DNA of 64,000 nucleotides, taken from Streptomyces sp. (GTDB taxonomy: Bacteria > Actinomycetota > Actinomycetes > Streptomycetales > Streptomycetaceae). Under the pieces are notes generated by a model. That model saw only the letters and a list, made by a program, of their open reading frames with translations. It was not told the origin of the DNA and made no database searches. The stretch lies in assembly GCF_019510245.1 (NCBI RefSeq), contig NZ_JAEKKT010000177.1:1-64000 (forward strand), read 5' to 3'. Below, in pieces: positions 27,004-35,135 of this stretch. Made by a program: the position numbers and the translations under genes. The first letter of the stretch is position 1. Every line of letters starts with the position of its first letter.

Positions 27004-27645
27004 ATGGCACTGCGTGTGCTGCCCCGGAAGGCCTGGCGGAACTGGCGGCGCTCCGCCGACCTGCGCATCCCGCTCCACTCGACCGAGGTGGAGGACGCGA
27101 GCAGGCGATTCCTCCTGTACGGCGCCCTGCCGCTGTGGGTACTGCCCGGCCTCGCCGACTGGTGGATGCACAAACGGACCCGGATCGAGCACACCAGCGG
27201 CACCAGGGAGTCCGCGGTCCACGCCCTGATGATGACCGAGGCCGGGGTGCCGGTACTCATGGGCCTGCTGGCCCGGGTCAACCCCCTGGTGCTCTCGGTG
27301 ATGGGCGGCGCCGCCCTCACCCACGGCGCGACGGCCGTGTGGGACGTCTCGCTGGCCGTCGGCGAACGCGAGGTCCGGCCGATCGAGCAGCACATCCACA
27401 GCTTCCTGGAGGTGCTGCCCCTCACTGCCCTGGCGTTCACCGCCTGCCTGCACGCCGACCAGGTCCGGGCGACCCTGCGCGGCGGCCCGGGTGCGCAGGA
27501 CTGGCGGCTGCTGCCCAAGGAGCACCCGCTGCCGGCCAGGTACCTGGCGGCGCTCGCCGGGGCCGTCGTCGGCGGCGTCGCCCTGCCGTACGCCGAGGAG
27601 CTGTGGCGCTGCCGGCGCGCCGCATCGGCAGCGCGGGGGGCGTAG
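27004..27645 (+). CDS. Small integral membrane protein of unknown function, His/Glu-rich
   Basis: A 213-residue protein with about four hydrophobic segments. I do not recognise a named family. Notable residues next to or inside the membrane segments are DWWMHKRTRIEHTSG, ESAVHALMMTE, THGATAVWD and EQHIHSFLE. This His/Glu spacing could bind metal, as in membrane di-iron enzymes, but that is only a suggestion. ATG 27004 follows GGAGG by 7 nt. It is first in a rightward cluster with nucleotidyltransferase, BON and phosphoesterase genes and has a stress-type promoter in front. Confidence 0.7.
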   Translation: MALRVLPRKAWRNWRRSADLRIPLHSTEVEDASRRFLLYGALPLWVLPGLADWWMHKRTRIEHTSGTRESAVHALMMTEAGVPVLMGLLARVNPLVLSVMGGAALTHGATAVWDVSLAVGEREVRPIEQHIHSFLEVLPLTALAFTACLHADQVRATLRGGPGAQDWRLLPKEHPLPARYLAALAGAVVGGVALPYAEELWRCRRAASAARGA

Positions 27646-27687
27646 CGCGTGTCGTCCGTCCCGCCCGCGTCCCGAAGGGAGCCGTCG

Positions 27688-28338
27688 ATGAGAAACGGAG
27701 AGGGCACGGCGCGCACCCCCGACCTCAGGGTGGCCGACCCGGAGCCGGAGTCGGCCGCACCCGAACAGCTCCCGCCCGACCGCACCCAGGCCATCCTGGA
27801 GGCGGCCAAACAGATCGGCGCCATCCTCAAACGCGCCGGACACAGGTTCGCGCTGGCCGGAAGCGTCGCCGTCTACGCCCACGGCGGCAGCGGCAGACTC
27901 CGGCACGACGCCGACTTCTGCGTACTGCCCGAGGACGCCGAGGCAGTGGCCGAGTCCCTGCGCGCGGCCGGTCTGACGGTGCGCGTCCCGCCGGAGGACT
28001 GGCTGGTGAAGACGGCCTGCTTCGACCAGGACGTCGACATCATCTTCGAACTCGCCCACCGTCCGGTCACCGTGGATCTGCTGGCCCGCGCCCAGGAACT
28101 CTCGGTCGACTCCGTCCACATGCCGGTCCTGTCGGCGACCGACCTGCTGGTGAACCTGAACATGGCCTTCTCGGAGCACCACTGCGACTTCGGGGCCGTC
28201 CTCCCGGTGGCCCGCACGCTGCGCGAGAAGGTCGACTGGGGAGAGGTGCGGCGCCGCTGCGGCGACGAGCCGATGCCTGCCGCCTTCCTCTTCCTCCTGG
28301 AGCGGCTGAACGTCATCGACCCCCCGCAGGAGCAGTGA
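27688..28338 (+). CDS. Nucleotidyltransferase-fold protein
   Basis: A 216-residue protein. After a 35-residue polar Pro/Glu-rich leader comes a minimal nucleotidyltransferase core: FALAGSVAVYAHGGSGRLRH then DADFCV (GS...DxD type) near residues 55-80 and QDVDIIFELAH supplying a third acidic position. The rest is helical. Such proteins transfer NMP groups or act as antitoxin or sensor modules; the acceptor is unknown. ATG 27688 follows AGGGAG. Its stop overlaps the start of the BON gene (TGATG), so translation is coupled. Confidence 0.75.
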   Translation: MRNGEGTARTPDLRVADPEPESAAPEQLPPDRTQAILEAAKQIGAILKRAGHRFALAGSVAVYAHGGSGRLRHDADFCVLPEDAEAVAESLRAAGLTVRVPPEDWLVKTACFDQDVDIIFELAHRPVTVDLLARAQELSVDSVHMPVLSATDLLVNLNMAFSEHHCDFGAVLPVARTLREKVDWGEVRRRCGDEPMPAAFLFLLERLNVIDPPQEQ

Positions 28339-28580
28339 TGAACCTCGAATACCTGGTGGCGCACGTCGCCGAGCACCTCGCCGCCGGGCCGTGCGGCGAG
28401 CTGGGGGTACGGGCCGAGATCCGGGGCGGGACGGTCCTGCTGACCGGGACCGTCCCGTCCGCGGCCTGCCGTGATGCCGTCAGCCGCGTCGTGCAGGACG
28501 AACTGGCGGGGGTGCCGGTCCACTGCGACCTCGTCGTCGCCGAGACCGCCCCGCCCGACCACCCGGAGGTGCTGACATGA
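28338..28580 (+). CDS. BON-domain protein
   Basis: An 80-residue protein consisting of a single BON domain: ELGVRAEIRGGTVLLTGTVPS, then RDAVSRVVQDELAGVPVHCDLVV. BON domains bind phospholipid or other surfaces and occur in osmotic-stress proteins such as OsmY; this copy has no signal peptide and should be cytoplasmic. Short frames such as this are easily missed. The ATG overlaps the nucleotidyltransferase stop and its own stop overlaps the phosphoesterase ATG (ATGA), so all three are translated as a unit. Confidence 0.8.
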   Translation: MNLEYLVAHVAEHLAAGPCGELGVRAEIRGGTVLLTGTVPSAACRDAVSRVVQDELAGVPVHCDLVVAETAPPDHPEVLT

Positions 28581-29302
28581 CCAGGGTCGCGGCCGTCGGC
28601 GACATCCACATGGGCCCGGACAGCCAGGGCACCCTCCGGCCGGCCTTCGAGACGCTGCCGGGCTGCGCCGACATCCTCCTGCTCGCCGGCGACCTCACCC
28701 GGCACGGCACTCCGGAGGAGGCGCGGGTCGTCGCCCGGGAGATCAAGGACCTGGGCGTCCCGGTCGTCGCCGTCCTCGGCAACCACGACCACCACGACGA
28801 CCACCCCGACGAGGTCACGGCCATCCTGCGGGACGCCGGAGCGCACGTCCTGGAGGGCGAGGCGACCGTCGTGAGCCACCGGGGTCTGCGGATCGGCGTG
28901 GCCGGCACCAAGGGCTTCGGCGGCGGGTTCGTCGGCCGGTGCGCCGGCGAGTTCGGCGAACCGGTGATGAAGGAGTTCGTACGGTACGCACGCCGCCGCG
29001 CCGACGGCCTGCGCGCCGCCCTCGAGGAGCTGCGCCGGCACGAGTGCGACACCCGTATCGCCCTGACCCACTTCGCCCCCGTCCCGGACACCCTGGCCGG
29101 CGAACCCCCGGAGATCTACCCGTTCCTCGGCAGCTACCTGCTCGCCGAGGCCATCGACACCGTGGGCGCCGACCTCGCCGTCCACGGACACGCGCACGCC
29201 GGCACCGAGCACGGCATGACCGGTGGGGGAGTACGGGTGCGCAACGTGGCCCAGCCCGTCATCGGACGGGCCTTCCACGTCTATTCGCTTTCTGCCCGCT
29301 GA
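28577..29302 (+). CDS. Calcineurin-like metallophosphoesterase
   Basis: A 241-residue protein with the full metallophosphoesterase signature: VGDIHMG, LLLAGDLTRHG, LGNHDHHDD, LTHFAPVPD and VHGHAHAG. These bind two metal ions and hydrolyse phosphomonoester or phosphodiester bonds. The substrate could be a nucleotide, given the adjacent nucleotidyltransferase, but sequence alone does not show it. The start overlaps the BON stop by 4 bp. Confidence 0.85.
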   Translation: MTRVAAVGDIHMGPDSQGTLRPAFETLPGCADILLLAGDLTRHGTPEEARVVAREIKDLGVPVVAVLGNHDHHDDHPDEVTAILRDAGAHVLEGEATVVSHRGLRIGVAGTKGFGGGFVGRCAGEFGEPVMKEFVRYARRRADGLRAALEELRRHECDTRIALTHFAPVPDTLAGEPPEIYPFLGSYLLAEAIDTVGADLAVHGHAHAGTEHGMTGGGVRVRNVAQPVIGRAFHVYSLSAR

Positions 29303-29386
29303 ACTCGCGGTGGTCCGGGAGAGACCCGGCACGAGGGGTACCCGGTCGCCGACAGACACCCTCGAAGAGTGGGAAGGGGGCCGGTC

Positions 29387-29806
29387 ATGGCCCAGCACGT
29401 ACGCGACATCATGACCAGCGACCTGGTGACCGTGGAACCGCAGGCGTCGGTCGCCGCCGTGGCCCGGGTGATGCGGGACGAGGACGTCGGCGCGGTCCTG
29501 GTGACCGAGGAAGGGCACCTGCGCTGCCTGGTGAGCGACCGCGACCTGGTGGTGCGGGCCTTCGCCGAAGGCGCCGACCCGGAACGGACCACCGTCATGC
29601 AGGCGGCCAGCGAGGACCTGGTCACCATCACCCCGGACGACACCCTGGACCGGGCGGTCCGGCTGATGCGCGAGCACGCCGTACGGCGGCTCCCGGTCGT
29701 CGACGGCGACCAGCCGGTGGGCATCATCGCCATCGGCGACCTCGCGATCGAACGCGACGAGAAGTCCGCCCTCGGCGACATCAGCGCGGCGCGGCCCAAC
29801 ACCTGA
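29387..29806 (+). CDS. Two-CBS-domain protein
   Basis: A 139-residue protein made of a CBS pair: VRDIMTSDLVTVEPQASVAA..VMRDEDVGAVLV and VMQAASEDLVTITPDDTLDR..MREHAVRRLPVVDG..GIIAIGDL. CBS pairs bind adenosine nucleotides and act as energy or nucleotide sensors, usually controlling a partner. GAAGGGGG precedes the ATG. A GGGTAC at 29336-29341 could be a SigB-type -10 box, though the matching -35 is poor. It follows the coupled nucleotidyltransferase/BON/phosphoesterase set by 84 bp. Confidence 0.85.
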   Translation: MAQHVRDIMTSDLVTVEPQASVAAVARVMRDEDVGAVLVTEEGHLRCLVSDRDLVVRAFAEGADPERTTVMQAASEDLVTITPDDTLDRAVRLMREHAVRRLPVVDGDQPVGIIAIGDLAIERDEKSALGDISAARPNT

Positions 29807-29850
29807 GCCGGCCGGGCCTCAGCCGATCGGGTGCCACGACCCAGCCGCGC

Positions 29851-29874
29851 GGGTGTTTCGCGCCGACCGGGTAC
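29851..29874 (+). promoter_or_regulatory. SigB-type promoter, GGGT-N14-GGGTAC
   Basis: GGGT (29851-29854) and GGGTAC (29869-29874) lie about 50 bp ahead of the cytochrome b GTG start. The pattern matches the other stress-type promoters between 26.9 and 35.8 kb. Confidence 0.5.
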
Positions 29875-29924
29875 TCGCCCCGCGCCTCCCGGGCAAGGGA
29901 TGGCGAGAGGCGAGGAGGCGTTTG

Positions 29925-31760
29925 GTGGATCCCGAGCACGGTGCGGCGGGGGAGCGGTTCGCGGACGCGGTCGACGCCCGGCTGCCCGTCCACGACGGCG
30001 CCGGTCAGCTGCTGCGCAAGTCCTTCCCCGACCACTGGTCGTTCCTGCTGGGCGAGATCGCCCTGTACAGCCTGATCGTCCTGGTGGTCACCGGCGTGTG
30101 GCTGACGTTCTTCTTCAAGCCCGAGATGCGGGACGTCGTCTACGAGGGGTCGTACGTCCCGCTCCTCGGGCAGCCCGTGTCCGGGGCCTTCGACTCCACC
30201 CTGCACATCAGCTTCGACGTCCGCGGCGGCCTGCTGATGCGGCAGACCCACCACTGGGCCGCGCTGGTCTTCGTCGCCGCGATCGGCGTGCACCTGCTGC
30301 GGATCTTCTTCACCGGCGCCTTCCGGCGGCCCCGGGAGATGAACTGGGTCATCGGCGTCACGCTCTTCGCGCTCGCCCTCGCCGAGGGCTTCGCCGGCTA
30401 CTCATTGCCGGACGACCTCCTGTCCGGCACCGGACTGCGGATCGCCCAGGGCATCACGCTCTCCATCCCCGTCGTGGGCACGTACGTGGGCATGTTCCTG
30501 TTCGGCTCCGAGTTCCCCGGCCACGACATCATCCCCCGGCTGTACAGCCTGCACATCCTGCTGCTGCCGGGTGCGCTCATCGCCCTCGTCACCGTCCACC
30601 TGATCCTGGTCTTCCACCTGAAGCACACCCAGTGGCGCGGTCCCGGCCACAGGAACTCCAACGTCGTCGGAAAGCCGCTCTACCCCCAGTTCACGGCGTC
30701 CTCCCTCGGCCTGTCCCTCAGCGTCTCCGGACTGCTGGTGGCGCTCGCCGGCATCGCCCAGATCAACCCGGTGTGGAAGTACGGCCCCTACCGCCCCGAC
30801 CAGGCGTCGACCGGCTCCCAGCCGGACTGGTACGTCGGCTTCCTGGAAGGCTCGCTGCGCCTGGTCCCGCCCTGGGAGACGAACTTCGCCGGACACACCC
30901 TCATGTGGAACGTCCTGCTGCCGGCCGTCGTCCTGCCCGCGCTGCTGTTCCTCGTGCTGTACGCCCACCCCTTCGTCGAGCAGCGGCTGACCGGGGAGTG
31001 GCGCCAGGAGCAGCACTTCTGCGACCGTCCGCGCGAACGGCCCGCCCGCACCGGCCTCGGCGTGGCCGGGATCACCTTCTACGGCGTGCTGCTGCTGGCC
31101 GGCGGCAACGACGTCATGTCGCAGGCCTTCCGGATCTCGGTGAACGCCCTGACCTGGATCTTCCGTATCGCCCTGATCGTGGCCCCCATCGTCGCCTTCT
31201 TCCTGACCCGCTCGCTGTGCCGGGCCCTGCTGCACGCGGAACGGGAGCGGCTGACCGAGGGCGAGGAGACCGGTGACGTACGGCAGACGCTCGCCGGCGG
31301 CTACGAGAGCGTGCGGCGGGAAGAACTCCACCGGCCCGGCCGACTCCGCCACCTCCGCCTCCGTGCGGTCCTGCGGGCGCGGGCCGTGCCGGATGTAGCT
31401 GACCGCGCAGAAGAACGACACCAGCGCGGCCATCCCGAACGCCACGATCAGCGCCGCCGTCCCGGCCGGGTCGGCCCGCGACCACACGCCGTAGAGCGCG
31501 GCGGCGCCGCCGAAGAAGACGGCCACCCCACCGAAGAGCAGTGCCTCGACCTTCACCGCAGCCCCTTCTTCTCCGCCAGCCGCAGGATCTCCGGATGGTG
31601 CAGGTCGAACGCCGGCGACTCCGACCGCACCCGGGGCAGCGCCACGAAGTTGTGCCGCGGCGGCGGGCAGCTCGTCGCCCACTCCAGTCCGCGCCCGTAC
31701 CCCCACGGATCGTCCTCCTCGACCTGCCGTCCCCGGTGGGCCGTGAGCCAGACGTTGTAG
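29925..31760 (+). CDS. qcrB: Cytochrome b subunit (bc complex), read-through at its 3' end
   Basis: Cytochrome b of the actinobacterial bcc complex, carrying electrons from menaquinol. Heme ligands are in RQTHHWAALVFVAAIGVHLLRI and LHILLLPGALIALVTVHLIL; the quinol-site PEWY motif reads PDWY. Homology ends near 31310 (about 462 residues) at LAGGYESV. The frame then runs on for about 150 Arg/Pro-rich residues that are merely the antisense of ctaF and ctaD, stopping at 31760. The normal stop appears lost by a deletion. GTG 29925 follows GAGGAGG by 6 nt. qcrA and qcrC are absent here, so this is a second, isolated copy. Confidence 0.8.
   Translation: MDPEHGAAGERFADAVDARLPVHDGAGQLLRKSFPDHWSFLLGEIALYSLIVLVVTGVWLTFFFKPEMRDVVYEGSYVPLLGQPVSGAFDSTLHISFDVRGGLLMRQTHHWAALVFVAAIGVHLLRIFFTGAFRRPREMNWVIGVTLFALALAEGFAGYSLPDDLLSGTGLRIAQGITLSIPVVGTYVGMFLFGSEFPGHDIIPRLYSLHILLLPGALIALVTVHLILVFHLKHTQWRGPGHRNSNVVGKPLYPQFTASSLGLSLSVSGLLVALAGIAQINPVWKYGPYRPDQASTGSQPDWYVGFLEGSLRLVPPWETNFAGHTLMWNVLLPAVVLPALLFLVLYAHPFVEQRLTGEWRQEQHFCDRPRERPARTGLGVAGITFYGVLLLAGGNDVMSQAFRISVNALTWIFRIALIVAPIVAFFLTRSLCRALLHAERERLTEGEETGDVRQTLAGGYESVRREELHRPGRLRHLRLRAVLRARAVPDVADRAEERHQRGHPERHDQRRRPGRVGPRPHAVERGGAAEEDGHPTEEQCLDLHRSPFFSASRRISGWCRSNAGDSDRTRGSATKLCRGGGQLVAHSSPRPYPHGSSSSTCRPRWAVSQTL
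31314..31556 (-). pseudogene. ctaF: Cytochrome c oxidase subunit IV, truncated
   Basis: Starts with GTG overlapping the ctaD stop (GTGA): KVEALLFGGVAVFFGGAAA, then HGPRPQDRTEAEVAESAGP and EFFPP. That is the first two transmembrane helices and loop of the actinobacterial subunit IV (about 81 of an expected 130 or so residues). After EFFPP the sequence becomes the antisense of qcrB with no stop codon until 30402. The second helix pair is missing. The break coincides with the break in qcrB, so one deletion removed both 3' ends. Confidence 0.75.
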
Positions 31761-33226
31761 AGGAACGGCAGCGTGGAGACGCCCAGCAGGAACGCGCCCG
31801 CCGACGAGAGGGTGTTGAGGAGGGTGAACCCGTCCGCCGGCAGATAGTCGGCGTACCGGCGGGGCATGCCCTCGGCCCCGAGCCAGTGCTGCACCAGGAA
31901 CGTCAGCTGGAACCCCGGGAAGAGCAGCCAGAAATGCACCTTCCCCCACCGCTCGTCGAGCATCTTCCCGGTGAACTTGGGCCACCAGAAGTAGAACCCG
32001 GCGAACGTCGCGAAGACCACCGTCCCGAAGAGCACGTAGTGCAGATGGGCCACGATGAAGTAGGAGTCGGTGACGTGGAAGTCGAGCGGGGGCGAGGCGA
32101 CGAGCACTCCGCTCAACCCGCCGAGCAGGAACGTCACGAGGAAGCCCATCGACCAGAGCATCGGCGTCTCGAAGGAGAGCGACCCCCCGCGCATCGTCCC
32201 GATCCACGCGAAGAACTTGATGCCGGTCGGGACGGCGATCAGGAACGACATGATCGAGAAGAACGGCAGCAGCACCGCCCCGGTCGCGAACATGTGGTGC
32301 GCCCAGACGACCGCGGACAGCATGGTGATGGAGGTGGTGGCCCCGATCATCGGCAGATAGCCGAAGAGGGGCTTGCGCGAGAACACCGGGATGATCTCGG
32401 AGACGATGCCGAAGAACGGCAGCGCCACGATGTACACCTCGGGATGCCCGAAGAACCAGAACAGGTGCTGCCACAGCAGGGCCCCGCCGTTGTGCGCGTC
32501 GAAGATGTGCGAGCCGAACTTCCGGTCCGACTCCAGGGCGAGCAGCGCGGCCGTGAGCACCGGGAACGCGGGCAGCACCAGGATCGACGTGAACAGCACG
32601 TTCCAGGTGAACATCGGCATGCGGAACATGGTCATGCCCGGGGCGCGCAGGCACAGGACGGTGGCGAGGAAGTTCACCGCCGTCAGCGTCGTCGACACAC
32701 CCGACACCACCAGCCCCATCGCCCACAGGTCACCGCCCGCGCCGGGGGAGAAGTAGGCACTGTTCAGCGGCGCGTAGGCGAACCAGCCGAAGGCCGCGGC
32801 GCCGCCCGGCACCAGGAACCCGGAGACCACGATCAGCCCGCCGAACAGGTACATCCAGTACGACAGTGCGTTGAGGCGCGGGAAGGCCAGGTCCGGGGCG
32901 CCGATCTGGAGCGGCATGATCGCGTTCGCGAAACCGGCGAACATCGGGGTCGCGAACAGCAGCATCATGATCGTGCCGTGGATGGTGACGAACTGGTTGT
33001 AGGTCTGGTTGCTGAGGAACTGCAGCCCGGGACGGGCCAGTTCGGCCCGCATGCCCAGCGCGAGCAGCCCGGCGAACACGAAGAAGCAGAACGCCGTCAC
33101 CATGTACAGCCGGCCGATCACCTTGTGGTCGGTCGTCGACGTCCAGCCCAGCAGCCGGCGCCCCAGCGACGCGGGAGGCGCGGGAGGCGCGGGCTCTTCG
33201 CCGACGCGTTGCGAGAGTTCGCTCAT
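31553..33226 (-). CDS. ctaD: Cytochrome c oxidase subunit I
   Basis: A 557-residue, twelve-helix heme-copper oxidase subunit. TIHGTIMMLLF gives the low-spin heme His, WFFGHPEVYI the CuB His and crosslinked Tyr, VWAHHMF the other CuB histidines, and VAHLHYVLFG the heme a3/a ligands. It is the catalytic core that reduces O2 and pumps protons. GAGGAGG precedes the ATG. No ctaC or ctaE is nearby, so this is a secondary copy. It is translationally coupled to the truncated subunit IV gene. Confidence 0.92.
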   Translation of the reverse strand: MSELSQRVGEEPAPPAPPASLGRRLLGWTSTTDHKVIGRLYMVTAFCFFVFAGLLALGMRAELARPGLQFLSNQTYNQFVTIHGTIMMLLFATPMFAGFANAIMPLQIGAPDLAFPRLNALSYWMYLFGGLIVVSGFLVPGGAAAFGWFAYAPLNSAYFSPGAGGDLWAMGLVVSGVSTTLTAVNFLATVLCLRAPGMTMFRMPMFTWNVLFTSILVLPAFPVLTAALLALESDRKFGSHIFDAHNGGALLWQHLFWFFGHPEVYIVALPFFGIVSEIIPVFSRKPLFGYLPMIGATTSITMLSAVVWAHHMFATGAVLLPFFSIMSFLIAVPTGIKFFAWIGTMRGGSLSFETPMLWSMGFLVTFLLGGLSGVLVASPPLDFHVTDSYFIVAHLHYVLFGTVVFATFAGFYFWWPKFTGKMLDERWGKVHFWLLFPGFQLTFLVQHWLGAEGMPRRYADYLPADGFTLLNTLSSAGAFLLGVSTLPFLYNVWLTAHRGRQVEEDDPWGYGRGLEWATSCPPPRHNFVALPRVRSESPAFDLHHPEILRLAEKKGLR

Positions 33227-33428
33227 GGTCCTCCTCAGCCGTGCCGAGCGCCGGAAGCGCCACGCGGGTGCCCTGCCCGCCGTACCCGGAAAACCGTCCG
33301 GCTCCCGCGCGGGCGCGACCGCCGCCCGTGACGATGAAACCGGCATAGCGGACGGATGGGATGTGTCAGCTCCGCCCGACGCTACCGGTGACCCGCCGAA
33401 GACCAGGTCCGCCACGCCTCGCGGCCGG

Positions 33429-33453
33429 GCATTCGATGCCGGGTGGCGGGTAC
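33429..33453 (+). promoter_or_regulatory. SigB-type promoter, GCAT-N15-GGGTAC
   Basis: GCAT (33429-33432) and GGGTAC (33448-33453) are followed 9 bp later by ATG 33463. That leaves almost no untranslated leader, so the transcript would be leaderless or nearly so. Confidence 0.45.
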
Positions 33454-33462
33454 CCGGCGCGG

Positions 33463-33831
33463 ATGGACACAGCACTGGAGCAACTGGCCGCCGCCGGCTC
33501 GGCGGCGGGGATGGTCGTCATCGTCGTCTGCGGTGTGCTCGTCACGGCCGCGCTCATGGGCGCCGTACGCCTCGGCATCGGGGTGCGGCGGCGCGAGTCG
33601 GCACCGCCGCGGCGCTCGGAGCAGCCGAAACTGCCCGACTCCGGACCCGTGTACGAGGAGCAGAACATGCGCGAGCCGAACGAGGTGCCCCGGGCGGCGG
33701 GCGACGGTGAGCGTCTCACCCCGCACCAGCTGGGCAACGCGCACAGCAGGCCCAGCGGCGACCAGACCCGCCCGCGCTGGCACCCCGGCTCCAGTGGCTC
33801 CTTCGGCAGCGGCGGCAGCGGCGCGAAGTGA
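33463..33831 (+). CDS. DUF6479-type small membrane protein
   Basis: A 122-residue protein with one N-terminal transmembrane helix (GMVVIVVCGVLVTAALMGAV). A basic stretch and a polar, disordered tail containing PNEVPRAAGDGERLTPHQLG follow, ending in Gly/Ser repeats (GSSGSFGSGGSGAK). The pattern matches a small Streptomyces family (DUF6479 as I recall it); its role is unknown. A GGGTAC promoter lies immediately upstream, suggesting stress induction. Confidence 0.7.
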   Translation: MDTALEQLAAAGSAAGMVVIVVCGVLVTAALMGAVRLGIGVRRRESAPPRRSEQPKLPDSGPVYEEQNMREPNEVPRAAGDGERLTPHQLGNAHSRPSGDQTRPRWHPGSSGSFGSGGSGAK

Positions 33832-33837
33832 GCCGTC

Positions 33838-34330
33838 TCAGCCCACGTAACGGCGGGCGGCGGAGTGGCGCCGGGCCCGTTGGAGCGCCCTCAGACGGCG
33901 CTCCAGGTCCCTCGGAACCGGATGGCGCTGCCGCAGCACCCAGGGCAGCCCGGCCGGCGCGGCACCGACCGCGCGGGCCGAGGCGGCGTCACGGGGAACG
34001 ATGGCCGGCAGCTGTGCCGTTCGGTGCAGGGCGGACAGCAGCGGGCGGTGCAGCCACGTGAATCACAGGGTGTTGCGCAGCCCGAGGACCCGGCGCGCCG
34101 TGCTGTCCCGCACCACCGACGCCTGGTGATGGCCCGTCAGGTGGTCGAAGGTAGCTGAGCCGCCGGCCCCGCCGCAGCGGGTCGGCCGCCGACAGCTCCT
34201 CCTCGCCGCCCAGCCGCAGACCGGGGTAGAAGCCGCCCGCCGCACGGAAGGCGTCGGCGCGCAGCACGGTGGCGGCCGCCAGGAAAGAACCCGGCGCCGG
34301 GCCCGGCAGCCAGTCGAGCGCACCGGCCCA
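33838..34330 (-). pseudogene. Family 2 glycosyltransferase remnant
   Basis: Recognisable GT2 pieces read leftward: LDWLPG, then VLRADAFRAAGGFYPGLRLG and GEEELSAADPL. A frameshift near 34155 leads to TFDHLTGHHQASVVRDSTAR and VLGLRNTL. A TGA at 34063-34065 follows where the family has Trp, and the same frame resumes as FTWLHRPLLSALHRT down to a stop at 33838. The N-terminal nucleotide-sugar domain is missing. The lesions are a truncation, a frameshift and a probable TGG-to-TGA nonsense change. Confidence 0.75.
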
Positions 34331-34520
34331 GCGGCCTCCTCCAGACGGGCCTGCTCGCCGACCCCTGCCGGAGGCCCTGGAGGGGGCCGCCTGAGAACGG
34401 GCCCGGCCCGGCGGCCGGCGGGGCGGCCGACGCGCCGGAGCAGCCGACGACGGCGGAACCCCGGGCCCGCCGCGCGGGTCCGGGGTTCCCGGGGGTACGA
34501 CCGCTGCCGGCCGGCCGCTC

Positions 34521-34997
34521 TCAATGCAGGCCGCCGGGATCGCCGGGCCGGATACGGCCGCGCCACGCGCCGCTCTCGGCGCCGCGCTGCTCGATGAAGT
34601 CCTTGAAGCGGTGCAGGTCGCCCTTGACCCGGCGGTCGATCATGCCGAGCGCGTCCGCTCCCTTCTCGGCCAGCCCCGAGGGCTCGACGTCCATCGTGAG
34701 CTCGACCCTGGTGTGCGTCGGGTCCAGGGGCTCGAAGCGGACGGACCCGCGCTGCCGGGTGTCGCCGTCGATGGTCCGCCAGGTGATCCGGTCGTCCGGC
34801 AGCTGGTCGACGATCTCGGTGTCGAACTCGCGCCGCACCCCGCCGATGCTGGTGGTCCAGTGGTTGTGGCGGTCATCGAGCTGCGTGACTTCGTCGACAC
34901 CCTCCATGAAGTTCGGGAAGTCCGCGAACTGGGTCCATTGGTTGTAGGCCGTGTGGATCGGGACGTCGACTTCCACGGCTTCCTTGACCGTGCTCAT
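34521..34997 (-). CDS. SRPBCC-family (cyclase/dehydrase-like) protein
   Basis: A 158-residue START-like fold: VKEAVEVDVPIHTAYNQWTQ, FPNFMEGVDEVTQLDD, WTTSIGGVRREFDTEI, and a long C-terminal helix (MIDRRVKGDLHRFKDFIEQR). The family binds hydrophobic ligands; stand-alone copies like this one are common among Streptomyces stress genes. GAGGAGG precedes the ATG and a strong SigB-type promoter lies upstream. Confidence 0.82.
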   Translation of the reverse strand: MSTVKEAVEVDVPIHTAYNQWTQFADFPNFMEGVDEVTQLDDRHNHWTTSIGGVRREFDTEIVDQLPDDRITWRTIDGDTRQRGSVRFEPLDPTHTRVELTMDVEPSGLAEKGADALGMIDRRVKGDLHRFKDFIEQRGAESGAWRGRIRPGDPGGLH

Positions 34998-35089
34998 CTG
35001 TTCCTCCTCGTCGCAGGCGGCTCGTTCCCGGGGCGCGCGCATGCGTCGGGTATGCGTCCCAGGGGTGTTCGCTTGTGCACAGCGGCCGG

Positions 35090-35114
35090 GTACCCCACTC
35101 GGCGCGCGGGCAAC
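35090..35114 (-). promoter_or_regulatory. SigB-type promoter, GTTG-N15-GGGTAC (minus strand)
   Basis: On the minus strand GTTG (35114-35111) and GGGTAC (35095-35090) are 15 bp apart. This is the best match in the window to the SigB-family consensus. It lies about 95 bp upstream of the SRPBCC gene. Confidence 0.6.
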
Positions 35115-35135
35115 ACACACCGGCGGGGAGGCGGG

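Noticed and set aside
27688..28580. Nucleotidyltransferase plus small BON gene considered as a toxin-antitoxin pair
   Set aside because: BON domains are not known antitoxins or toxins, and the phosphoesterase is coupled in the same unit; nothing in the sequence points to toxicity.
30402..32726. Long minus-strand open frame of 774 codons across ctaD, ctaF and qcrB
   Set aside because: Only the subunit IV stretch (31556-31314) is homologous; the rest is off-frame ctaD or antisense qcrB kept open by high GC.
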